Under the pieces are notes generated by a model. That model was not told where the DNA came from, made no database searches, and saw nothing but the letters and a program-made list of their open reading frames with translations. Position numbers and translations under genes: made by a program. Below are positions 42,821-52,157 of a stretch of 64,000 nucleotides of DNA, piece after piece. How positions within the stretch are numbered: the first letter of the stretch is position 1; every line of letters starts with the position of its first letter. The stretch lies in assembly GCF_028613635.1 (NCBI RefSeq), contig NZ_JAQRMY010000003.1, positions 198,787-262,786 of the forward strand. Direction: 5' to 3'. The DNA is from Devosia sp. ZB163 (GTDB lineage: Bacteria > Pseudomonadota > Alphaproteobacteria > Rhizobiales > Devosiaceae).

Positions 42821-44020
42821 TTACCCTTTCAGCGCCTCGACGCCGGGCAAGGCCTTGCCTTCCATCCACTCAAGGAAAGCGCCGCCGGCCGTCGAGACGT
42901 AGCTGAACTGGTCCTTGACGCCGGCATGCGCGAGCGCGGCGACCGTATCGCCGCCACCTGCGACCGAGACGACCTTGCCGGCCTTGGTGCGCTGGGCGAC
43001 ATACCGGGCGATTTCGACCGTGCCGTGGTCGAAGGGCTGCATCTCGAAGGCGCCGAGCGGGCCGTTCCAGACCACGGTCCTCGCCTCGTCGATGGCGGCC
43101 TTGATGCGCTCGATCGAACCGGGACCGACGTCGAGAATCATGCCCTCGGGATCCATGGCGTCGACGCCGTAGAAGCGATGCGGGGCATTGGCCTCGAAGT
43201 GCCAGGCGACGGTCGCGTCGATGGGCAGGATGATGGCGCAGTGGGCCTGATCGGCTTTCTCGCGGATGCGGTTGGCGGTGTCGGCCAGGTCCTTCTCGGC
43301 CAGCGACTTGCCGACGCCGAGCCCGCCGGCGTGGAGGAAGGTGTTGGCCATCGCGCCGCCGATCACCAGGGCATCGACCTTGGAGATGAGGTTTTCGAGC
43401 AGATCGAGCTTGGTCGATACCTTGGCGCCGCCGACGATGGCGATCACCGGACGTTCGGGAGCGCCGAGGCCCTGCTCGAGGGCCCGCAGCTCCTGCTCCA
43501 TCGATCGGCCGGCAGCCGAGGGGAGCAGCCGGGCGATGGCCTCGGTCGAGGCGTGGGCGCGATGGGCTGCAGAGAAGGCGTCGTTGACGTAGATGTCGCC
43601 GAGCTCGGCCATGCGCTTGGCGAGTTCGAGGTCGTTCGCCTCCTCGCCCGGATGGAATCGGGTGTTTTCGAGCACGAGGATCGAACCGGCCGGGGCCTCG
43701 TCGATCGCCTGCTTGGCCTTGCTCACATCGACCCAGTCGGTCTCGACGAAACCAACGGGATGGCCGGTTTCCTCGGCGACGGATTGCACGACCTGCTCGA
43801 GCGAGAACTCGGGATCGACCTTGCCCTTGGGCCGGCCGAAATGGCTGAGGATGATGGCCTTGCCATCGACCTTGATGATCTCGCGGATCGTGGGCACCAG
43901 CCGCTCGATACGGGTGGCGTCGGTCACCTTGCCGTCGGCGACCGGCACGTTGAGATCGGCGCGCACCAGCACCCGCTTGCCCGAGAGATCGAAGTCATCG
44001 AGGGTCTTGAAGGCCGGCAT
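42821..44020 (-). CDS. pgk: Phosphoglycerate kinase
   Basis: A 399-residue glycolytic enzyme transferring phosphate from 1,3-bisphosphoglycerate to ADP. Hallmarks: [16 protein letters not shown] at the N-terminus, SHFGRPKG, the hinge region [15 protein letters not shown], and the nucleotide-binding [13 protein letters not shown] near the C-terminus. ATG 44020 is preferred to the upstream GTG 44029 because AGGTG fits it better. It belongs to the tkt-gap-pgk-fba neighbourhood. Confidence 0.97.
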   Translation of the reverse strand: MPAFKTLDDFDLSGKRVLVRADLNVPVADGKVTDATRIERLVPTIREIIKVDGKAIILSHFGRPKGKVDPEFSLEQVVQSVAEETGHPVGFVETDWVDVSKAKQAIDEAPAGSILVLENTRFHPGEEANDLELAKRMAELGDIYVNDAFSAAHRAHASTEAIARLLPSAAGRSMEQELRALEQGLGAPERPVIAIVGGAKVSTKLDLLENLISKVDALVIGGAMANTFLHAGGLGVGKSLAEKDLADTANRIREKADQAHCAIILPIDATVAWHFEANAPHRFYGVDAMDPEGMILDVGPGSIERIKAAIDEARTVVWNGPLGAFEMQPFDHGTVEIARYVAQRTKAGKVVSVAGGGDTVAALAHAGVKDQFSYVSTAGGAFLEWMEGKALPGVEALKG

Positions 44021-44092
44021 CTGATGCACCTGCTGATGAAGTTAGGTGCCGCTGCTATAGCAAGGATTGTGGCAGTGGCAACAGCGGTACCA

Positions 44093-44123
44093 GCAAAAGC
44101 GAAGGGCGCCACGATGGGCGCCC
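44093..44123 (-). terminator. Intrinsic terminator of the beta-barrel gene
   Basis: GGGCGCC (44104-44110) and GGCGCCC (44117-44123); on the minus strand it is followed by TTCGCTTTTGC. Confidence 0.7.
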
Positions 44124-44152
44124 TGCAGGTTTGTCAGATGCTTCAGGGCCGA

Positions 44153-45019
44153 TCACGGCACAAGCATAAACCCGACCAAGGGCGCGCCCAGCGGCTTGAC
44201 GGCCTCGAGCGATGCGCCGTTCCGGTCGCGATCGAGCAGAGTGTCCTCGCCAAGGGCGAAACGCGCGCCGACCAGGAAACGGTGGTCACGAACCTCGTTA
44301 CTTGGGCCCTGATCAAATGAGGTCGACGCGTAATCGTAGCTGGCGAACAGCGACAGCGGCAGGTCGTCGAACTTGTACTCCGCTCCGATACCCGCGCTCA
44401 CCGTCGTGAGGGTTGCATCGAAGATCTCGAACTCAAGCGTGTTTATCCCGACCCGTCCCTCGATGCTGAAATTCGGCGTCAGGAAATAGCGGGCCTCGAG
44501 ATTGCCGAACCAGCCCGACAAGCCGAGGGAAGGGCCGCCAGATCCAAAGTCGTACTTCTGCATGCCGCCCTGACCATAGAGGGTCAGGTTGTCGACAAAT
44601 ACCTGAGCCTCACCGCCGAGATAGCTCCGGTTGGTTTCGCCGTCGCTGAAGCCGTTGTAGTCGGCGTTGTCGCGTCCGATCTGCACAAAGCCACCGACGA
44701 GGAAGCCTTCCTCGCGGTAGAAGCCGTGCAGGGCGCCGTCGAAATTCGATAGGGTGAGATCGTCCGACGACTCAGAAAGTGTACGCTGCATGAAACGGAC
44801 ATCGCCCTGTGCGCCCAGAACGGACGTGAACATGTAGGCGCCGCTCGCGAGGGCTTCGATCGCCCATCCGTCAACCACATCGGGGCTGCCGCCATCGAAT
44901 TCGAGCGAAGTCGGGCCGACGCCGAGCGAGACGAAGCCCGTTGGATCGGCCAGTGCAGGTGTGGCAAGGCAAAGCGTTGCGAGGGACGCAGTGGCGCCCA
45001 GCATTCCAAATCTTGTCAT
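44153..45019 (-). CDS. Outer-membrane beta-barrel protein
   Basis: A 288-residue exported protein: signal peptide 1-24 (ending PALA), then alternating hydrophobic/polar strands rich in Gly, Tyr and Phe (for example NLEARYFLTPNFSIEGRVG), as in OmpW/OmpA-like eight-stranded barrels. It has no OmpA domain. Function unknown. GAGGA precedes ATG 45019. It is flanked by a terminator and lies between pgk and the gap-side small genes. Confidence 0.78.
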   Translation of the reverse strand: MTRFGMLGATASLATLCLATPALADPTGFVSLGVGPTSLEFDGGSPDVVDGWAIEALASGAYMFTSVLGAQGDVRFMQRTLSESSDDLTLSNFDGALHGFYREEGFLVGGFVQIGRDNADYNGFSDGETNRSYLGGEAQVFVDNLTLYGQGGMQKYDFGSGGPSLGLSGWFGNLEARYFLTPNFSIEGRVGINTLEFEIFDATLTTVSAGIGAEYKFDDLPLSLFASYDYASTSFDQGPSNEVRDHRFLVGARFALGEDTLLDRDRNGASLEAVKPLGAPLVGFMLVP

Positions 45020-45128
45020 TGGGAGTCCTCTAGGATCGTCAAATCAACGGAGCGATTCAATATGTGTTTCAATAGGCTGCCAGGCTCATGCGATCAACCC
45101 GGTGAACGGTCGTCTTCCACGGTAGTGG

Positions 45129-45416
45129 CTAGAATCCCACGATGCCTACAGCCGTCCCGGCGACTGCGAACAGCAGCGCGCCGAGGGCGATATGGCAGGC
45201 GGCGAAGTAGAGGTTGGTGTTGAAGGTGAAGCGGGCGAAGCCTTCGCTCGGCCAGTGCCGCGGGCCGATGCGGCGGCGCAGGGCGCGGTCGGCGAGAACC
45301 ACGTAGAGGGCGAAGGCGGCGAGCTGGATGGGAAACCAGGCAGGATCGTGCCTGACGCCCATCAGCAGGCGGCCGGACAGGTTGGCGGCGACGAGGAGCC
45401 GCTCGATATCGCGCAC
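45129..45416 (-). CDS. Small integral membrane protein, unknown
   Basis: A protein of about 95 residues with two to three hydrophobic segments (PAWFPIQLAAFALYVVLA and LYFAACHIALGALLFAVAG). GTG 45416 is preferred because GGGGCAG lies upstream; a longer frame begins at 45491. Family not recognised. It is separated from the glycolipid-binding-like gene by 100 bases. Confidence 0.5.
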   Translation of the reverse strand: MRDIERLLVAANLSGRLLMGVRHDPAWFPIQLAAFALYVVLADRALRRRIGPRHWPSEGFARFTFNTNLYFAACHIALGALLFAVAGTAVGIVGF

Positions 45417-45515
45417 GGGAACTGCCCCGAAGCAGGTTCGAATGGCTGAATGATAGGGGCGCCACGTAACGGTTTGCCGACTGATGCGCAAACCTGAGGT
45501 GACGGAGCCCGGCAG

Positions 45516-46064
45516 CTAGGTCCGGCTGAAGAGGGTTGGGTAGTCCACCACGAACCCGCCCCCGTCCACCGTGAGCACCTGCTCGAAGCTGCCATCGCCG
45601 GACTGGTAGCGGTAGTGGGTGGTGTCGAGCCGGGTGTAGATCTGGCTGTCGCGGAACGGCTCGAGGCTGTCGAGCGGCACCCAGGCCATATCGAACTGTT
45701 GCGGCACGCCGTCGGCGAAGCTGGTTCGGCGGATTGGCAGGGTGTTGGTGAAGGGCGTGCCGGAGATGTCGATATCGACGCAACCCTCGAGCCCGGGCGC
45801 GCGCTGGCCGTTCACCTTCCAGTCGCCCAGCCCGTTCGACAGCAACCGGAGCACGCGGCCATCGTGCAGGCGGAGAGTGAGGGAGCGGAAGGTCCAATCG
45901 GGTTCGAGCTGGATGTCATACTGGGCGCCGTAGGCGAAACCTTCGAACTCGCCGATCAGTACGCTGCGGACATTGATGCCGTCAGGGCTTTCCCAGACAC
46001 GGCAATGTTCAAGCCCGACCTCACCGACTGGCTTCCAGCGGAGGTCGAGCTCGAAAGGCATCAT
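45516..46064 (-). CDS. Putative glycolipid-binding domain protein (PF06475-like)
   Basis: A 182-residue protein: LRWKPVGEVGLEHCRVWESPDG at the start, then GDWKVNGQRAPGLEGCVDIDISGTPFTNTLPIRR, the conserved core of the putative glycolipid-binding family, ending HYRYQSGDGSFEQVLTVDGGGFVVDYP. Function unproven. The ATG lies 11 bases after the gap stop on the same strand, so it is probably cotranscribed. No clear ribosome site is seen. Confidence 0.8.
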   Translation of the reverse strand: MMPFELDLRWKPVGEVGLEHCRVWESPDGINVRSVLIGEFEGFAYGAQYDIQLEPDWTFRSLTLRLHDGRVLRLLSNGLGDWKVNGQRAPGLEGCVDIDISGTPFTNTLPIRRTSFADGVPQQFDMAWVPLDSLEPFRDSQIYTRLDTTHYRYQSGDGSFEQVLTVDGGGFVVDYPTLFSRT

Positions 46065-46075
46065 CGTCGTCGTCG

Positions 46076-47083
46076 TCAGAGGGTCTTGGCGAACGCAGCC
46101 GTCATGTCGGCCATGCGGTTCGAGAAGCCCCACTCGTTGTCGTACCAGCCGAGGATGTTGACGAAGTTGCCGTCCATCACCTTGGTCTGGTCGAGCAGGA
46201 TCGTGCAGGAATGCGGGTCGTGGTTGAGGTCGCTCGACACCAGCGGGTGCGTGGTGAAGGTCATCACGCCCTTGAGCGGGCCGTTGGCGGCCGCGATCAG
46301 CGCATCGTTGACTTCCTGCGGCGTGGTGTTGCGCTTGGACACGAACTTGAGGTCGACGAGCGATACGTTCGGGGTCGGCACGCGCACCGAGATACCGTCG
46401 AGCTTGCCCTTGAGCTCGGGGAGCACGAGGCCGATGGCCTTGGCGGCGCCGGTCGAGGTCGGGATCTGGCTCAGCGCGGCGGCGCGGCCGCGGTAGAGGT
46501 CCTTGTGCATGGTGTCGAGCGTCGGCTGGTCGCCGGTGTAGCTGTGCACCGTGGTCATCATGCCCTTCTCGATGCCGACGAGGTCGTTCATGACCTTGGC
46601 CATCGGCGCGAGGCAGTTCGTGGTGCACGAACCGTTGGAGATGACGACGTGCTCCTTGCCGAGTTTGTCGTGGTTGATGCCGTAGACGACGGTGAGGTCG
46701 GCATTCTCGGCCGGGGCCGAGACGATCACCTTCTTGGCGCCGGCGGCGAGGTGCGCGGCGGCCTTGTCACGGGTGGTGAAGATACCGGTGCACTCGAGCA
46801 CGATCTCGACACCGAGCTCCTTGTGCGGCAGCTGGGCCGGATCCTTGACCGCGGTGACCTTGAACTTCTGGTTGCCGGCGGTGATGACGTCGCCTTCGAC
46901 CTTCACTTCATACGGGAAACGGCCATGCACGCTGTCGTAGCGCAGCAGATGGGCGTTGGTCTCGACCGGGCCGAGGTCGTTGACGGCAACGACCTCGATA
47001 TCGTTACGACCGCTTTCGACGATGGCGCGCAGGATGTTGCGGCCGATGCGGCCGAAGCCATTGATTGCGACGCGTACAGCCAT
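46076..47083 (-). CDS. gap: Glyceraldehyde-3-phosphate dehydrogenase
   Basis: A 335-residue enzyme converting glyceraldehyde 3-phosphate to 1,3-bisphosphoglycerate with NAD. NAD motif INGFGRIGRN (residues 7-16), catalytic SNGSCTTNCLAP and C-terminal WYDNEWGFSNRM are exact hallmarks. AAGGAG precedes ATG 47083. The gene follows tkt by 48 bases on the same strand. Confidence 0.98.
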   Translation of the reverse strand: MAVRVAINGFGRIGRNILRAIVESGRNDIEVVAVNDLGPVETNAHLLRYDSVHGRFPYEVKVEGDVITAGNQKFKVTAVKDPAQLPHKELGVEIVLECTGIFTTRDKAAAHLAAGAKKVIVSAPAENADLTVVYGINHDKLGKEHVVISNGSCTTNCLAPMAKVMNDLVGIEKGMMTTVHSYTGDQPTLDTMHKDLYRGRAAALSQIPTSTGAAKAIGLVLPELKGKLDGISVRVPTPNVSLVDLKFVSKRNTTPQEVNDALIAAANGPLKGVMTFTTHPLVSSDLNHDPHSCTILLDQTKVMDGNFVNILGWYDNEWGFSNRMADMTAAFAKTL

Positions 47084-47131
47084 GATGGCTCCTTGAGCAA
47101 TTCTGGAAGTAGAGAGGAGAGGCGCGGTCTC

Positions 47132-49111
47132 TTACAACTGCGCCTTGACGGCTTCAACTGCCGCCTGCGCGGTGATGTGGAAGTGCTCGTAGAGTTTTTC
47201 GGCCGGGGCACTGGCGCCGAAGGAGTGCATGCCGACGAAGCGGCCCTTGTCGCCGAGCAGCTTCAGCCAGCTCATCTCGATGCCGGCCTCGATCGCCACC
47301 TTGGCGCGCGGCTTGCCGATCACCTCGTCGCGGTAGGACTGCGGCTGGTCGAAGAACAGCTCCATGGACGGGACCGAGACGACCTTGGCGTTGATGCCTT
47401 CGGCCTTCAGCAGCTCCAGTGCCGAAACGGCGATGGCGACCTCGGAGCCGGTGGCGAAGATGACCACGTCGGCATTCTTGTCGCCGGCGATGACATAGGC
47501 GCCCTTGGCGGACAGGTTGCCTGCGACGGTTTCCGTGCGCAGTGCCGGCAGGTTCTGGCGCGAAAGCGCGAGGATCGACGGCTTCTCGGCCTCGATGGCG
47601 AGCTGCCAGCACTCCAGCGTCTCGACCGCGTCGGCCGGACGGAAGACGAGCAGGCCCGGGATGGCGCGCAGAGTCGACAGGTGCTCGACCGGCTGGTGGG
47701 TCGGACCGTCCTCGCCGAGGCCGATCGAGTCGTGGGTCATCACGTAGATGACCTTCTGCTCCATGATGGCCGAAAGGCGGATGGCCGGGCGCGCGTAGTC
47801 GGTGAAGACGAGGAACGTGCCGCCATAGGGGATCAGGCCCCGGTGCAGCGCAATGCCATTCATCGCCGCCGCCATCTCGTGCTCGCGGATACCGTAGCGC
47901 ATGTAGCGGCCGGTACGGTCCGTGGCGGTGAAGGGCAGGGTCTCGGGCGTATTGGTAAGGTTCGAGCCGGTGAGGTCGGCGGAGCCGCCGATGGTTTCGG
48001 GCAGTATCTTGTTGATCACCTCGAGCGCCATCTGGCTCGACTTGCGGGTCGCGACCTTGGGCTTGTCGGCGACGAGCTTGGCCTTGAAGGTCTCGATGGC
48101 CTCGTTCCAGCCCTTGGGCAGTTCGCCCCGGACGCGGCGCTCGAACTCGGCGCGCTTGTCGGCTGGTGCGGCGGCGAGGCGGCCTTCCCAGGCGCCGCGC
48201 TCGTTGGCGGAACGACGGCCAGCGGCGCGCCAGGCGTTGAGCGTATGGCTCGGAATCTCGAAGGCCGGGTAGTCGATGCCGAGCTTCTGCTTGGCGCCGG
48301 CCAGTTCGGCCGCGCCGAGCGGCGAGCCATGGACGCCATGCGAGTCGGCCTTGGTGGGCGCGCCAAAGCCGATGATGGTCTTGGCGGCAATCAGCGTCGG
48401 CTTGTCGGTCGACTTCTTGGCGTCGAGCAGAGCCCTCTCCACCTGATCCTGGTCGAGGCCGTCGATCTCGATGGTGTTCCAGCCACTGGCCTTGAAGCGG
48501 GCGATCTGGTCGGTCGAGTCGGCGTTCGAGACGCGACCGTCGATCGTGATGTTGTTGTTGTCCCAGATGACGACTAGCTTGTTGAGCTTGAGGTGGCCGG
48601 CCAGCGAGATGGCCTCCTGGCTCACGCCTTCCATCAGGCAGCCGTCACCGGCGATCACCCAGGTGTAGTGATCGACGATATCGGAGCCGAATTCGGCGGC
48701 GAGCTTGGCTTCGGCGACGGCGAAGCCGACCGAGTTGGCGATGCCCTGGCCGAGCGGGCCGGTGGTGGTCTCGATACCGGCGGCGAAGTGGTATTCCGGG
48801 TGACCGGCGGTCTTGGAGCCGAGTTGGCGGAAGTTCTTGATCTCCTCGATCGTCATGTCCTCGTAACCGAGGAGGTAGAGCGAGGAGTAGAGCAGCATCG
48901 AGCCGTGGCCGGCCGAGAGGATGAAGCGGTCGCGGTCGAACCACCAGGGATCCTGGGGATCGAACTTCATGACCTTGGTGAAAAGCACCGTCGCAATGTC
49001 CGCAACGCCCATCGGCAAGCCGGGGTGCCCCGAGTTGGCTTTCTCCACCGCGTCCATTGAGAGCGAGCGGATGGCATTGGCCATTTCATTGGCTTGGGCG
49101 GAGTTGGGCAT
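47132..49111 (-). CDS. tkt: Transketolase
   Basis: A 659-residue ThDP enzyme of the pentose-phosphate pathway. The N-terminal [17 protein letters not shown], the ThDP motif [38 protein letters not shown] region, and the [23 protein letters not shown] block are all present. Its leader carries a terminator-like hairpin 25 bases before ATG 49111, unusual for the first gene of an operon. It leads the tkt-gap series. Confidence 0.97.
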   Translation of the reverse strand: MPNSAQANEMANAIRSLSMDAVEKANSGHPGLPMGVADIATVLFTKVMKFDPQDPWWFDRDRFILSAGHGSMLLYSSLYLLGYEDMTIEEIKNFRQLGSKTAGHPEYHFAAGIETTTGPLGQGIANSVGFAVAEAKLAAEFGSDIVDHYTWVIAGDGCLMEGVSQEAISLAGHLKLNKLVVIWDNNNITIDGRVSNADSTDQIARFKASGWNTIEIDGLDQDQVERALLDAKKSTDKPTLIAAKTIIGFGAPTKADSHGVHGSPLGAAELAGAKQKLGIDYPAFEIPSHTLNAWRAAGRRSANERGAWEGRLAAAPADKRAEFERRVRGELPKGWNEAIETFKAKLVADKPKVATRKSSQMALEVINKILPETIGGSADLTGSNLTNTPETLPFTATDRTGRYMRYGIREHEMAAAMNGIALHRGLIPYGGTFLVFTDYARPAIRLSAIMEQKVIYVMTHDSIGLGEDGPTHQPVEHLSTLRAIPGLLVFRPADAVETLECWQLAIEAEKPSILALSRQNLPALRTETVAGNLSAKGAYVIAGDKNADVVIFATGSEVAIAVSALELLKAEGINAKVVSVPSMELFFDQPQSYRDEVIGKPRAKVAIEAGIEMSWLKLLGDKGRFVGMHSFGASAPAEKLYEHFHITAQAAVEAVKAQL

Positions 49112-49135
49112 GGGACCTGCTTTCGGCTGGCGGTG

Positions 49136-49155
49136 AAAAAGCCCGGAAACCGGGC
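49136..49155 (-). promoter_or_regulatory. Terminator-like hairpin in the tkt leader
   Basis: GCCCGG (49141-49146) and CCGGGC (49150-49155) with an A-run at 49136-49140 give, on the minus strand, a stem followed by TTTTT ending 25 bases before the tkt ATG. ACCTGCT upstream (49192-49198) can pair with AGCAGGT at the ribosome site, an alternative fold. Confidence 0.55.
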
Positions 49156-49308
49156 GCCCCGCACCCTCCTAGCAAGGCGGCGTTGAGGCTTAGCAGGTTC
49201 CCTTGACCTGTCAATGTCGCCTCCCGGAGGGGGTGCAGTTGCCACGGCGCTCCAGCTTTGCGCTATAGTCGTAGGTGGAATCGCTATTTTTCCGCGACGG
49301 GGGGCACC

Positions 49309-49599
49309 GTGGCCGAGCCAGGCTCCGAGGATGGATATGAGGCAGCCGCCAGCCGGCTGGACAAGGCGTTTGCGCGCCTCGAAGCCAGCGTGCGCAGCCT
49401 GAACGGCCGGATCAGGGCGCATAGCCGGATCGAAGCGGACACGCAGAAGCTGATGGGCGAGCGCCAGCGGCTCGCCTCCGAGCTCGACAAGGTGTCAGCC
49501 AAGGCGAAGCGTCTCGACGACAGTTCGGCTGAGGTGGCGCGCCGGCTGGTCGTCGCCATGGAGTCGGTGCGCGAGGTTCTCGCCAAGGGAGAAACCTGA
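49309..49599 (+). CDS. DUF4164 small coiled-coil protein
   Basis: A 96-residue acidic/basic helical protein: AASRLDKAFARLEASVRSLNGRI then IEADTQKLMGERQRLASELDKVSAKAKRL, coiled coil throughout. This matches DUF4164, found just before zapA in many alphaproteobacteria. Function unknown; a role with ZapA is inferred from position. GTG 49309 follows GGGGGG. Its TGA overlaps the zapA ATG. Confidence 0.82.
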   Translation: MAEPGSEDGYEAAASRLDKAFARLEASVRSLNGRIRAHSRIEADTQKLMGERQRLASELDKVSAKAKRLDDSSAEVARRLVVAMESVREVLAKGET

Positions 49600-49976
49600 T
49601 GCCCGAGGTCAATGTCGACATCAACGGCCGCAAGTACCGGATGGCCTGCGAGGAGGGGCAGGAGGAGCACCTGCTCAACCTGGCCCAGCAGTTCAACCGC
49701 TATATCGACGGCTTCAAGGGCGAGTTCGGCGAGATCGGCGACAACCGGCTCACGGTGATGGCGAGCATCGCCATTCTCGACGAACTGGCCGAGGCGAACC
49801 GCAAGATCGGTGAACTGCAGCAGGACGTTGCGAGCCTCAGCCGCGCCGGCGAGGCCATTTCGCACGAAGCCGAGGCGCTCGAGCAGAAGTTCGCCAAGCG
49901 CCTCAACGACGCCGCCCGCAAGATCGAGGCAATCTCCCAGGCCATCGACGAGACCGGCGCCGGGCCGGGCGGCTAG
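49599..49976 (+). CDS. zapA: Cell division protein ZapA
   Basis: A 125-residue FtsZ-ring stabiliser. VNVDINGRKYRMACEEGQEEHLLNLAQQFNRYIDG is the ZapA head and the rest a coiled coil. ZapA crosslinks FtsZ filaments at midcell. It is translationally coupled to the DUF4164 gene. Its stop overlaps the convergent lytic transglycosylase stop by CTAG. Confidence 0.93.
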   Translation: MPEVNVDINGRKYRMACEEGQEEHLLNLAQQFNRYIDGFKGEFGEIGDNRLTVMASIAILDELAEANRKIGELQQDVASLSRAGEAISHEAEALEQKFAKRLNDAARKIEAISQAIDETGAGPGG

Positions 49977-50896
49977 TTCTTCCGCACAATGCAGGCGCCG
50001 CCGGCGTCCTGCAGCTGGGCGCAGAGTGCTTCTGCGTCTTCGCGCTTCTCTCGACCGATCATCGCAATGTGTCGAAGCCGCGGGCCGAAGCTGGGGTTGC
50101 GGGCCATCAGCAGCATCATCTTTTCGTCGCCGATGACCTTGGAATAGGCGGCCTGGACGCGCTCGAAGCGGCGGACGACGACACCTTGCGAGAAGTTCTG
50201 GGCCAGCATCACGCCCCAGGGCTTCCACTCGCTGGGCGGCCGGTCCATGCGCGGCACTTCCTCGGCCTCGGCCATCTTCACGCAGGATTCGAGGAAGCCG
50301 CCAGACTTGTTTAGCGCGTAGTCGACGTTGTCGACATCGGTGAGCCAGGCTTCGGCCGCCAGGCCAGTGATGATCTGGACATACTTACGGGTCTCGCCCG
50401 GCAGATAGCCGCCCGCGTTCACATAGCTCGAGGCGCGCGCCTCACCACTATTGTAGGCGACCGCGGCGAGGCCGAGGTTGCCGTACTTGTTGGCGAGGAA
50501 GCGCAGGTAGCGTGCCGATTTCGCCAGCGCCTCGCTCGGATCGAAGGGGTCGGCGAGGCCGCGCAGCCGGGCCGTCGAGGGGATGAACTGGGCGATGCCC
50601 TGGGCTCCGGCGGTGCTCAGCGCCGCAGGGTCGAAGCGGCTCTCCTGCCAGATCAGGCGGGCGAAGTAGCCTTCGGGCAGGCGCTCACGCCAGGCGAAGA
50701 TGTTGATGGCGCTGCAGGTGTCGCGGAAGAAGTGCTCCTGGCGGATGCAGACCGCCGTCCAGGGCGGAGCCGCAGGATCGGCGAGGAAGCATGAGCGGGG
50801 CGCATCGGTCTTCTCGGCCTCCACCGCCGGGACGGCGGAGGAGAACAGCAGGCTCAGAAGCGCAAATCCTAGGCCGATCAGGGGTCCGGCACGCAT
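49973..50896 (-). CDS. Lytic transglycosylase-family protein
   Basis: A 307-residue exported protein: signal region (residues 1-27), then an SLT-type lysozyme fold with IWQESRFDPAALSTAGAQGIAQF (the catalytic Glu in WQES) and AAVAYNSGEARASSYVNAGGYLPGETRKYV. It would cleave glycan strands in the periplasm. The C-terminal half has no known domain. ATG 50896 starts the signal peptide; ATG 50929 is possible. It lies beside zapA and may act in division-wall turnover. Confidence 0.88.
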   Translation of the reverse strand: MRAGPLIGLGFALLSLLFSSAVPAVEAEKTDAPRSCFLADPAAPPWTAVCIRQEHFFRDTCSAINIFAWRERLPEGYFARLIWQESRFDPAALSTAGAQGIAQFIPSTARLRGLADPFDPSEALAKSARYLRFLANKYGNLGLAAVAYNSGEARASSYVNAGGYLPGETRKYVQIITGLAAEAWLTDVDNVDYALNKSGGFLESCVKMAEAEEVPRMDRPPSEWKPWGVMLAQNFSQGVVVRRFERVQAAYSKVIGDEKMMLLMARNPSFGPRLRHIAMIGREKREDAEALCAQLQDAGGACIVRKN

Positions 50897-50993
50897 GATG
50901 GGGGAGGCTAGCCACGCCTCCCGGCGCATTCAAGCGCAACGCCCTGGGAAAGTTTGCCAAAGTTTTCGCGGCATTCTCGGGGTTGTACTTAGG

Positions 50994-51292
50994 TCAGCTG
51001 TTGAAGCGGCCCGGCTCCCAGTTCGCCAGCACGGCCTGTTGCAGGTCGATCTCCTCCATGATCTCACGCAGTACCTCGTCGTCGAGCTTGCGTTCGTCGC
51101 GGGCAGCAACGAGCGCGGCGCGGCGGGCTTCGAGCACGGTGCGTCCGAGATCGAGCACGAGTTGGTCGTGGTCGCTGTGCGACTGCCGCTCGGCTTCGTT
51201 GCGGACTTCGGTGCGGCCTGGATGTTCCGGCCCTCGGCCCAGATGGTCACCGCGAGTGCCGCGACCATGACGATCAGGATCTGTGAAACCAC
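50994..51292 (-). pseudogene. Remnant of a CPA1-type Na+/H+ antiporter
   Basis: A short frame opens with a hydrophobic, antiporter-like N-terminus (ILIVMVAALAVTIWAEGRNIQ). In a different frame, the 3' part reads RRAALVAARDERKLDDEVLREI and ends LQQAVLANWEPGRFNS with a stop at 50994, resembling the cytoplasmic tail of CPA1 antiporters. Together they look like the two ends of one gene with the middle deleted and the frame lost. The continuous 120-residue frame is not protein-like. No other function is proposed. Confidence 0.5.
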
Positions 51293-51390
51293 TGGCGAAC
51301 CGGGCCTTGCTGCGTGCTTATGTGGGTCTCAGGCATGAAACAGAAAGAAACCGACTTGGCGTCGGCGCCATTGCCCTCCTATATTGTGAT

Positions 51391-51540
51391 AGCTGCCCGG
51401 CGCGTGTTGGATCATTTTTCCCCGGGGCCGTACTGATCCTTATGGGAGCTGTCCCCGCCCGGACCCGTGGGTTCGGGCACACGGCGCCCACCTACGTAAG
51501 TAGGTTCCCGGGATCTGTATCCCACGGCCAGGGCGGCACC
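51391..51540 (+). ncRNA. ssrS: 6S RNA
   Basis: About 150 bases directly upstream of the 5-formyl-THF cyclo-ligase gene, the conserved location of 6S RNA. The ends pair (GCTGCCCGGC at 51392-51401 with GCCAGGGCGGC near 51527-51537), and the 3' half has the alphaproteobacterial CCCACCTACGTAAGTAGG block. TATATT near 51381 gives a -10. 6S RNA binds housekeeping RNA polymerase and represses transcription in stationary phase. Exact ends are estimated. Confidence 0.85.
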
Positions 51541-51563
51541 TGAATTCTCGCCAGAAAGCCTCG

Positions 51564-52157
51564 ATGAGCGACGCAACGATCGAAGAAGCGAAAGCGGCGC
51601 TCAGGGCGGCGGCGCACAAGAAGCGGGCGGCCTTCCACCCCTCGCTGCGCGATGAAGCCGCCAAGGCCGCGGCGGCGCACTTCCTCGATACGATCCCGTT
51701 GCGGCGCGACGAAGTCATCGCAGGCTACTGGCCAATCCGCGACGAGATGGACGTGAAGAGCCTCCTGGGACGGCTCATGGACACCGGCCAGCCGGTCTGC
51801 CTTCCCGTCGTCCTCGGCGACGAGCAGCCGCTCGAGTTGAGGCTCTGGGAGGAGGGTGCTCCGCTCTACGAGGCCGGCTTCGGCACGCTGGCTCCGGCCG
51901 AGGAGGCGCCGCGCGCCGAGCCCGACGTGATCCTCATGCCGCTCCTTGGCTTCGATCGCCACGGCACCCGGCTGGGCTATGGTGGCGGCTATTACGATCG
52001 CACCCTTGCCAGCCTGCACAAGCGCCCGCGCCTCATCGGCTTTGCCTTCGCCTTGCAGGAAATTGACCAGATCCCGCGCGACGCGCACGATGTACCGCTC
52101 GACGCGATCGTCACCGAGCAAGGCGTCCGCCATTTCGAAAAGGCCCCCGTTACGTGA
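51564..52157 (+). CDS. ygfA: 5-formyltetrahydrofolate cyclo-ligase
   Basis: A 197-residue enzyme converting 5-formyl-THF to 5,10-methenyl-THF with ATP. The N-terminal KKRAAFHPSLRDEAAKAAA and the conserved LGYGGGYYDRTL nucleotide/folate motif are present. It is often cotranscribed with 6S RNA. Its TGA overlaps the next GTG by four bases. Confidence 0.94.
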   Translation: MSDATIEEAKAALRAAAHKKRAAFHPSLRDEAAKAAAAHFLDTIPLRRDEVIAGYWPIRDEMDVKSLLGRLMDTGQPVCLPVVLGDEQPLELRLWEEGAPLYEAGFGTLAPAEEAPRAEPDVILMPLLGFDRHGTRLGYGGGYYDRTLASLHKRPRLIGFAFALQEIDQIPRDAHDVPLDAIVTEQGVRHFEKAPVT

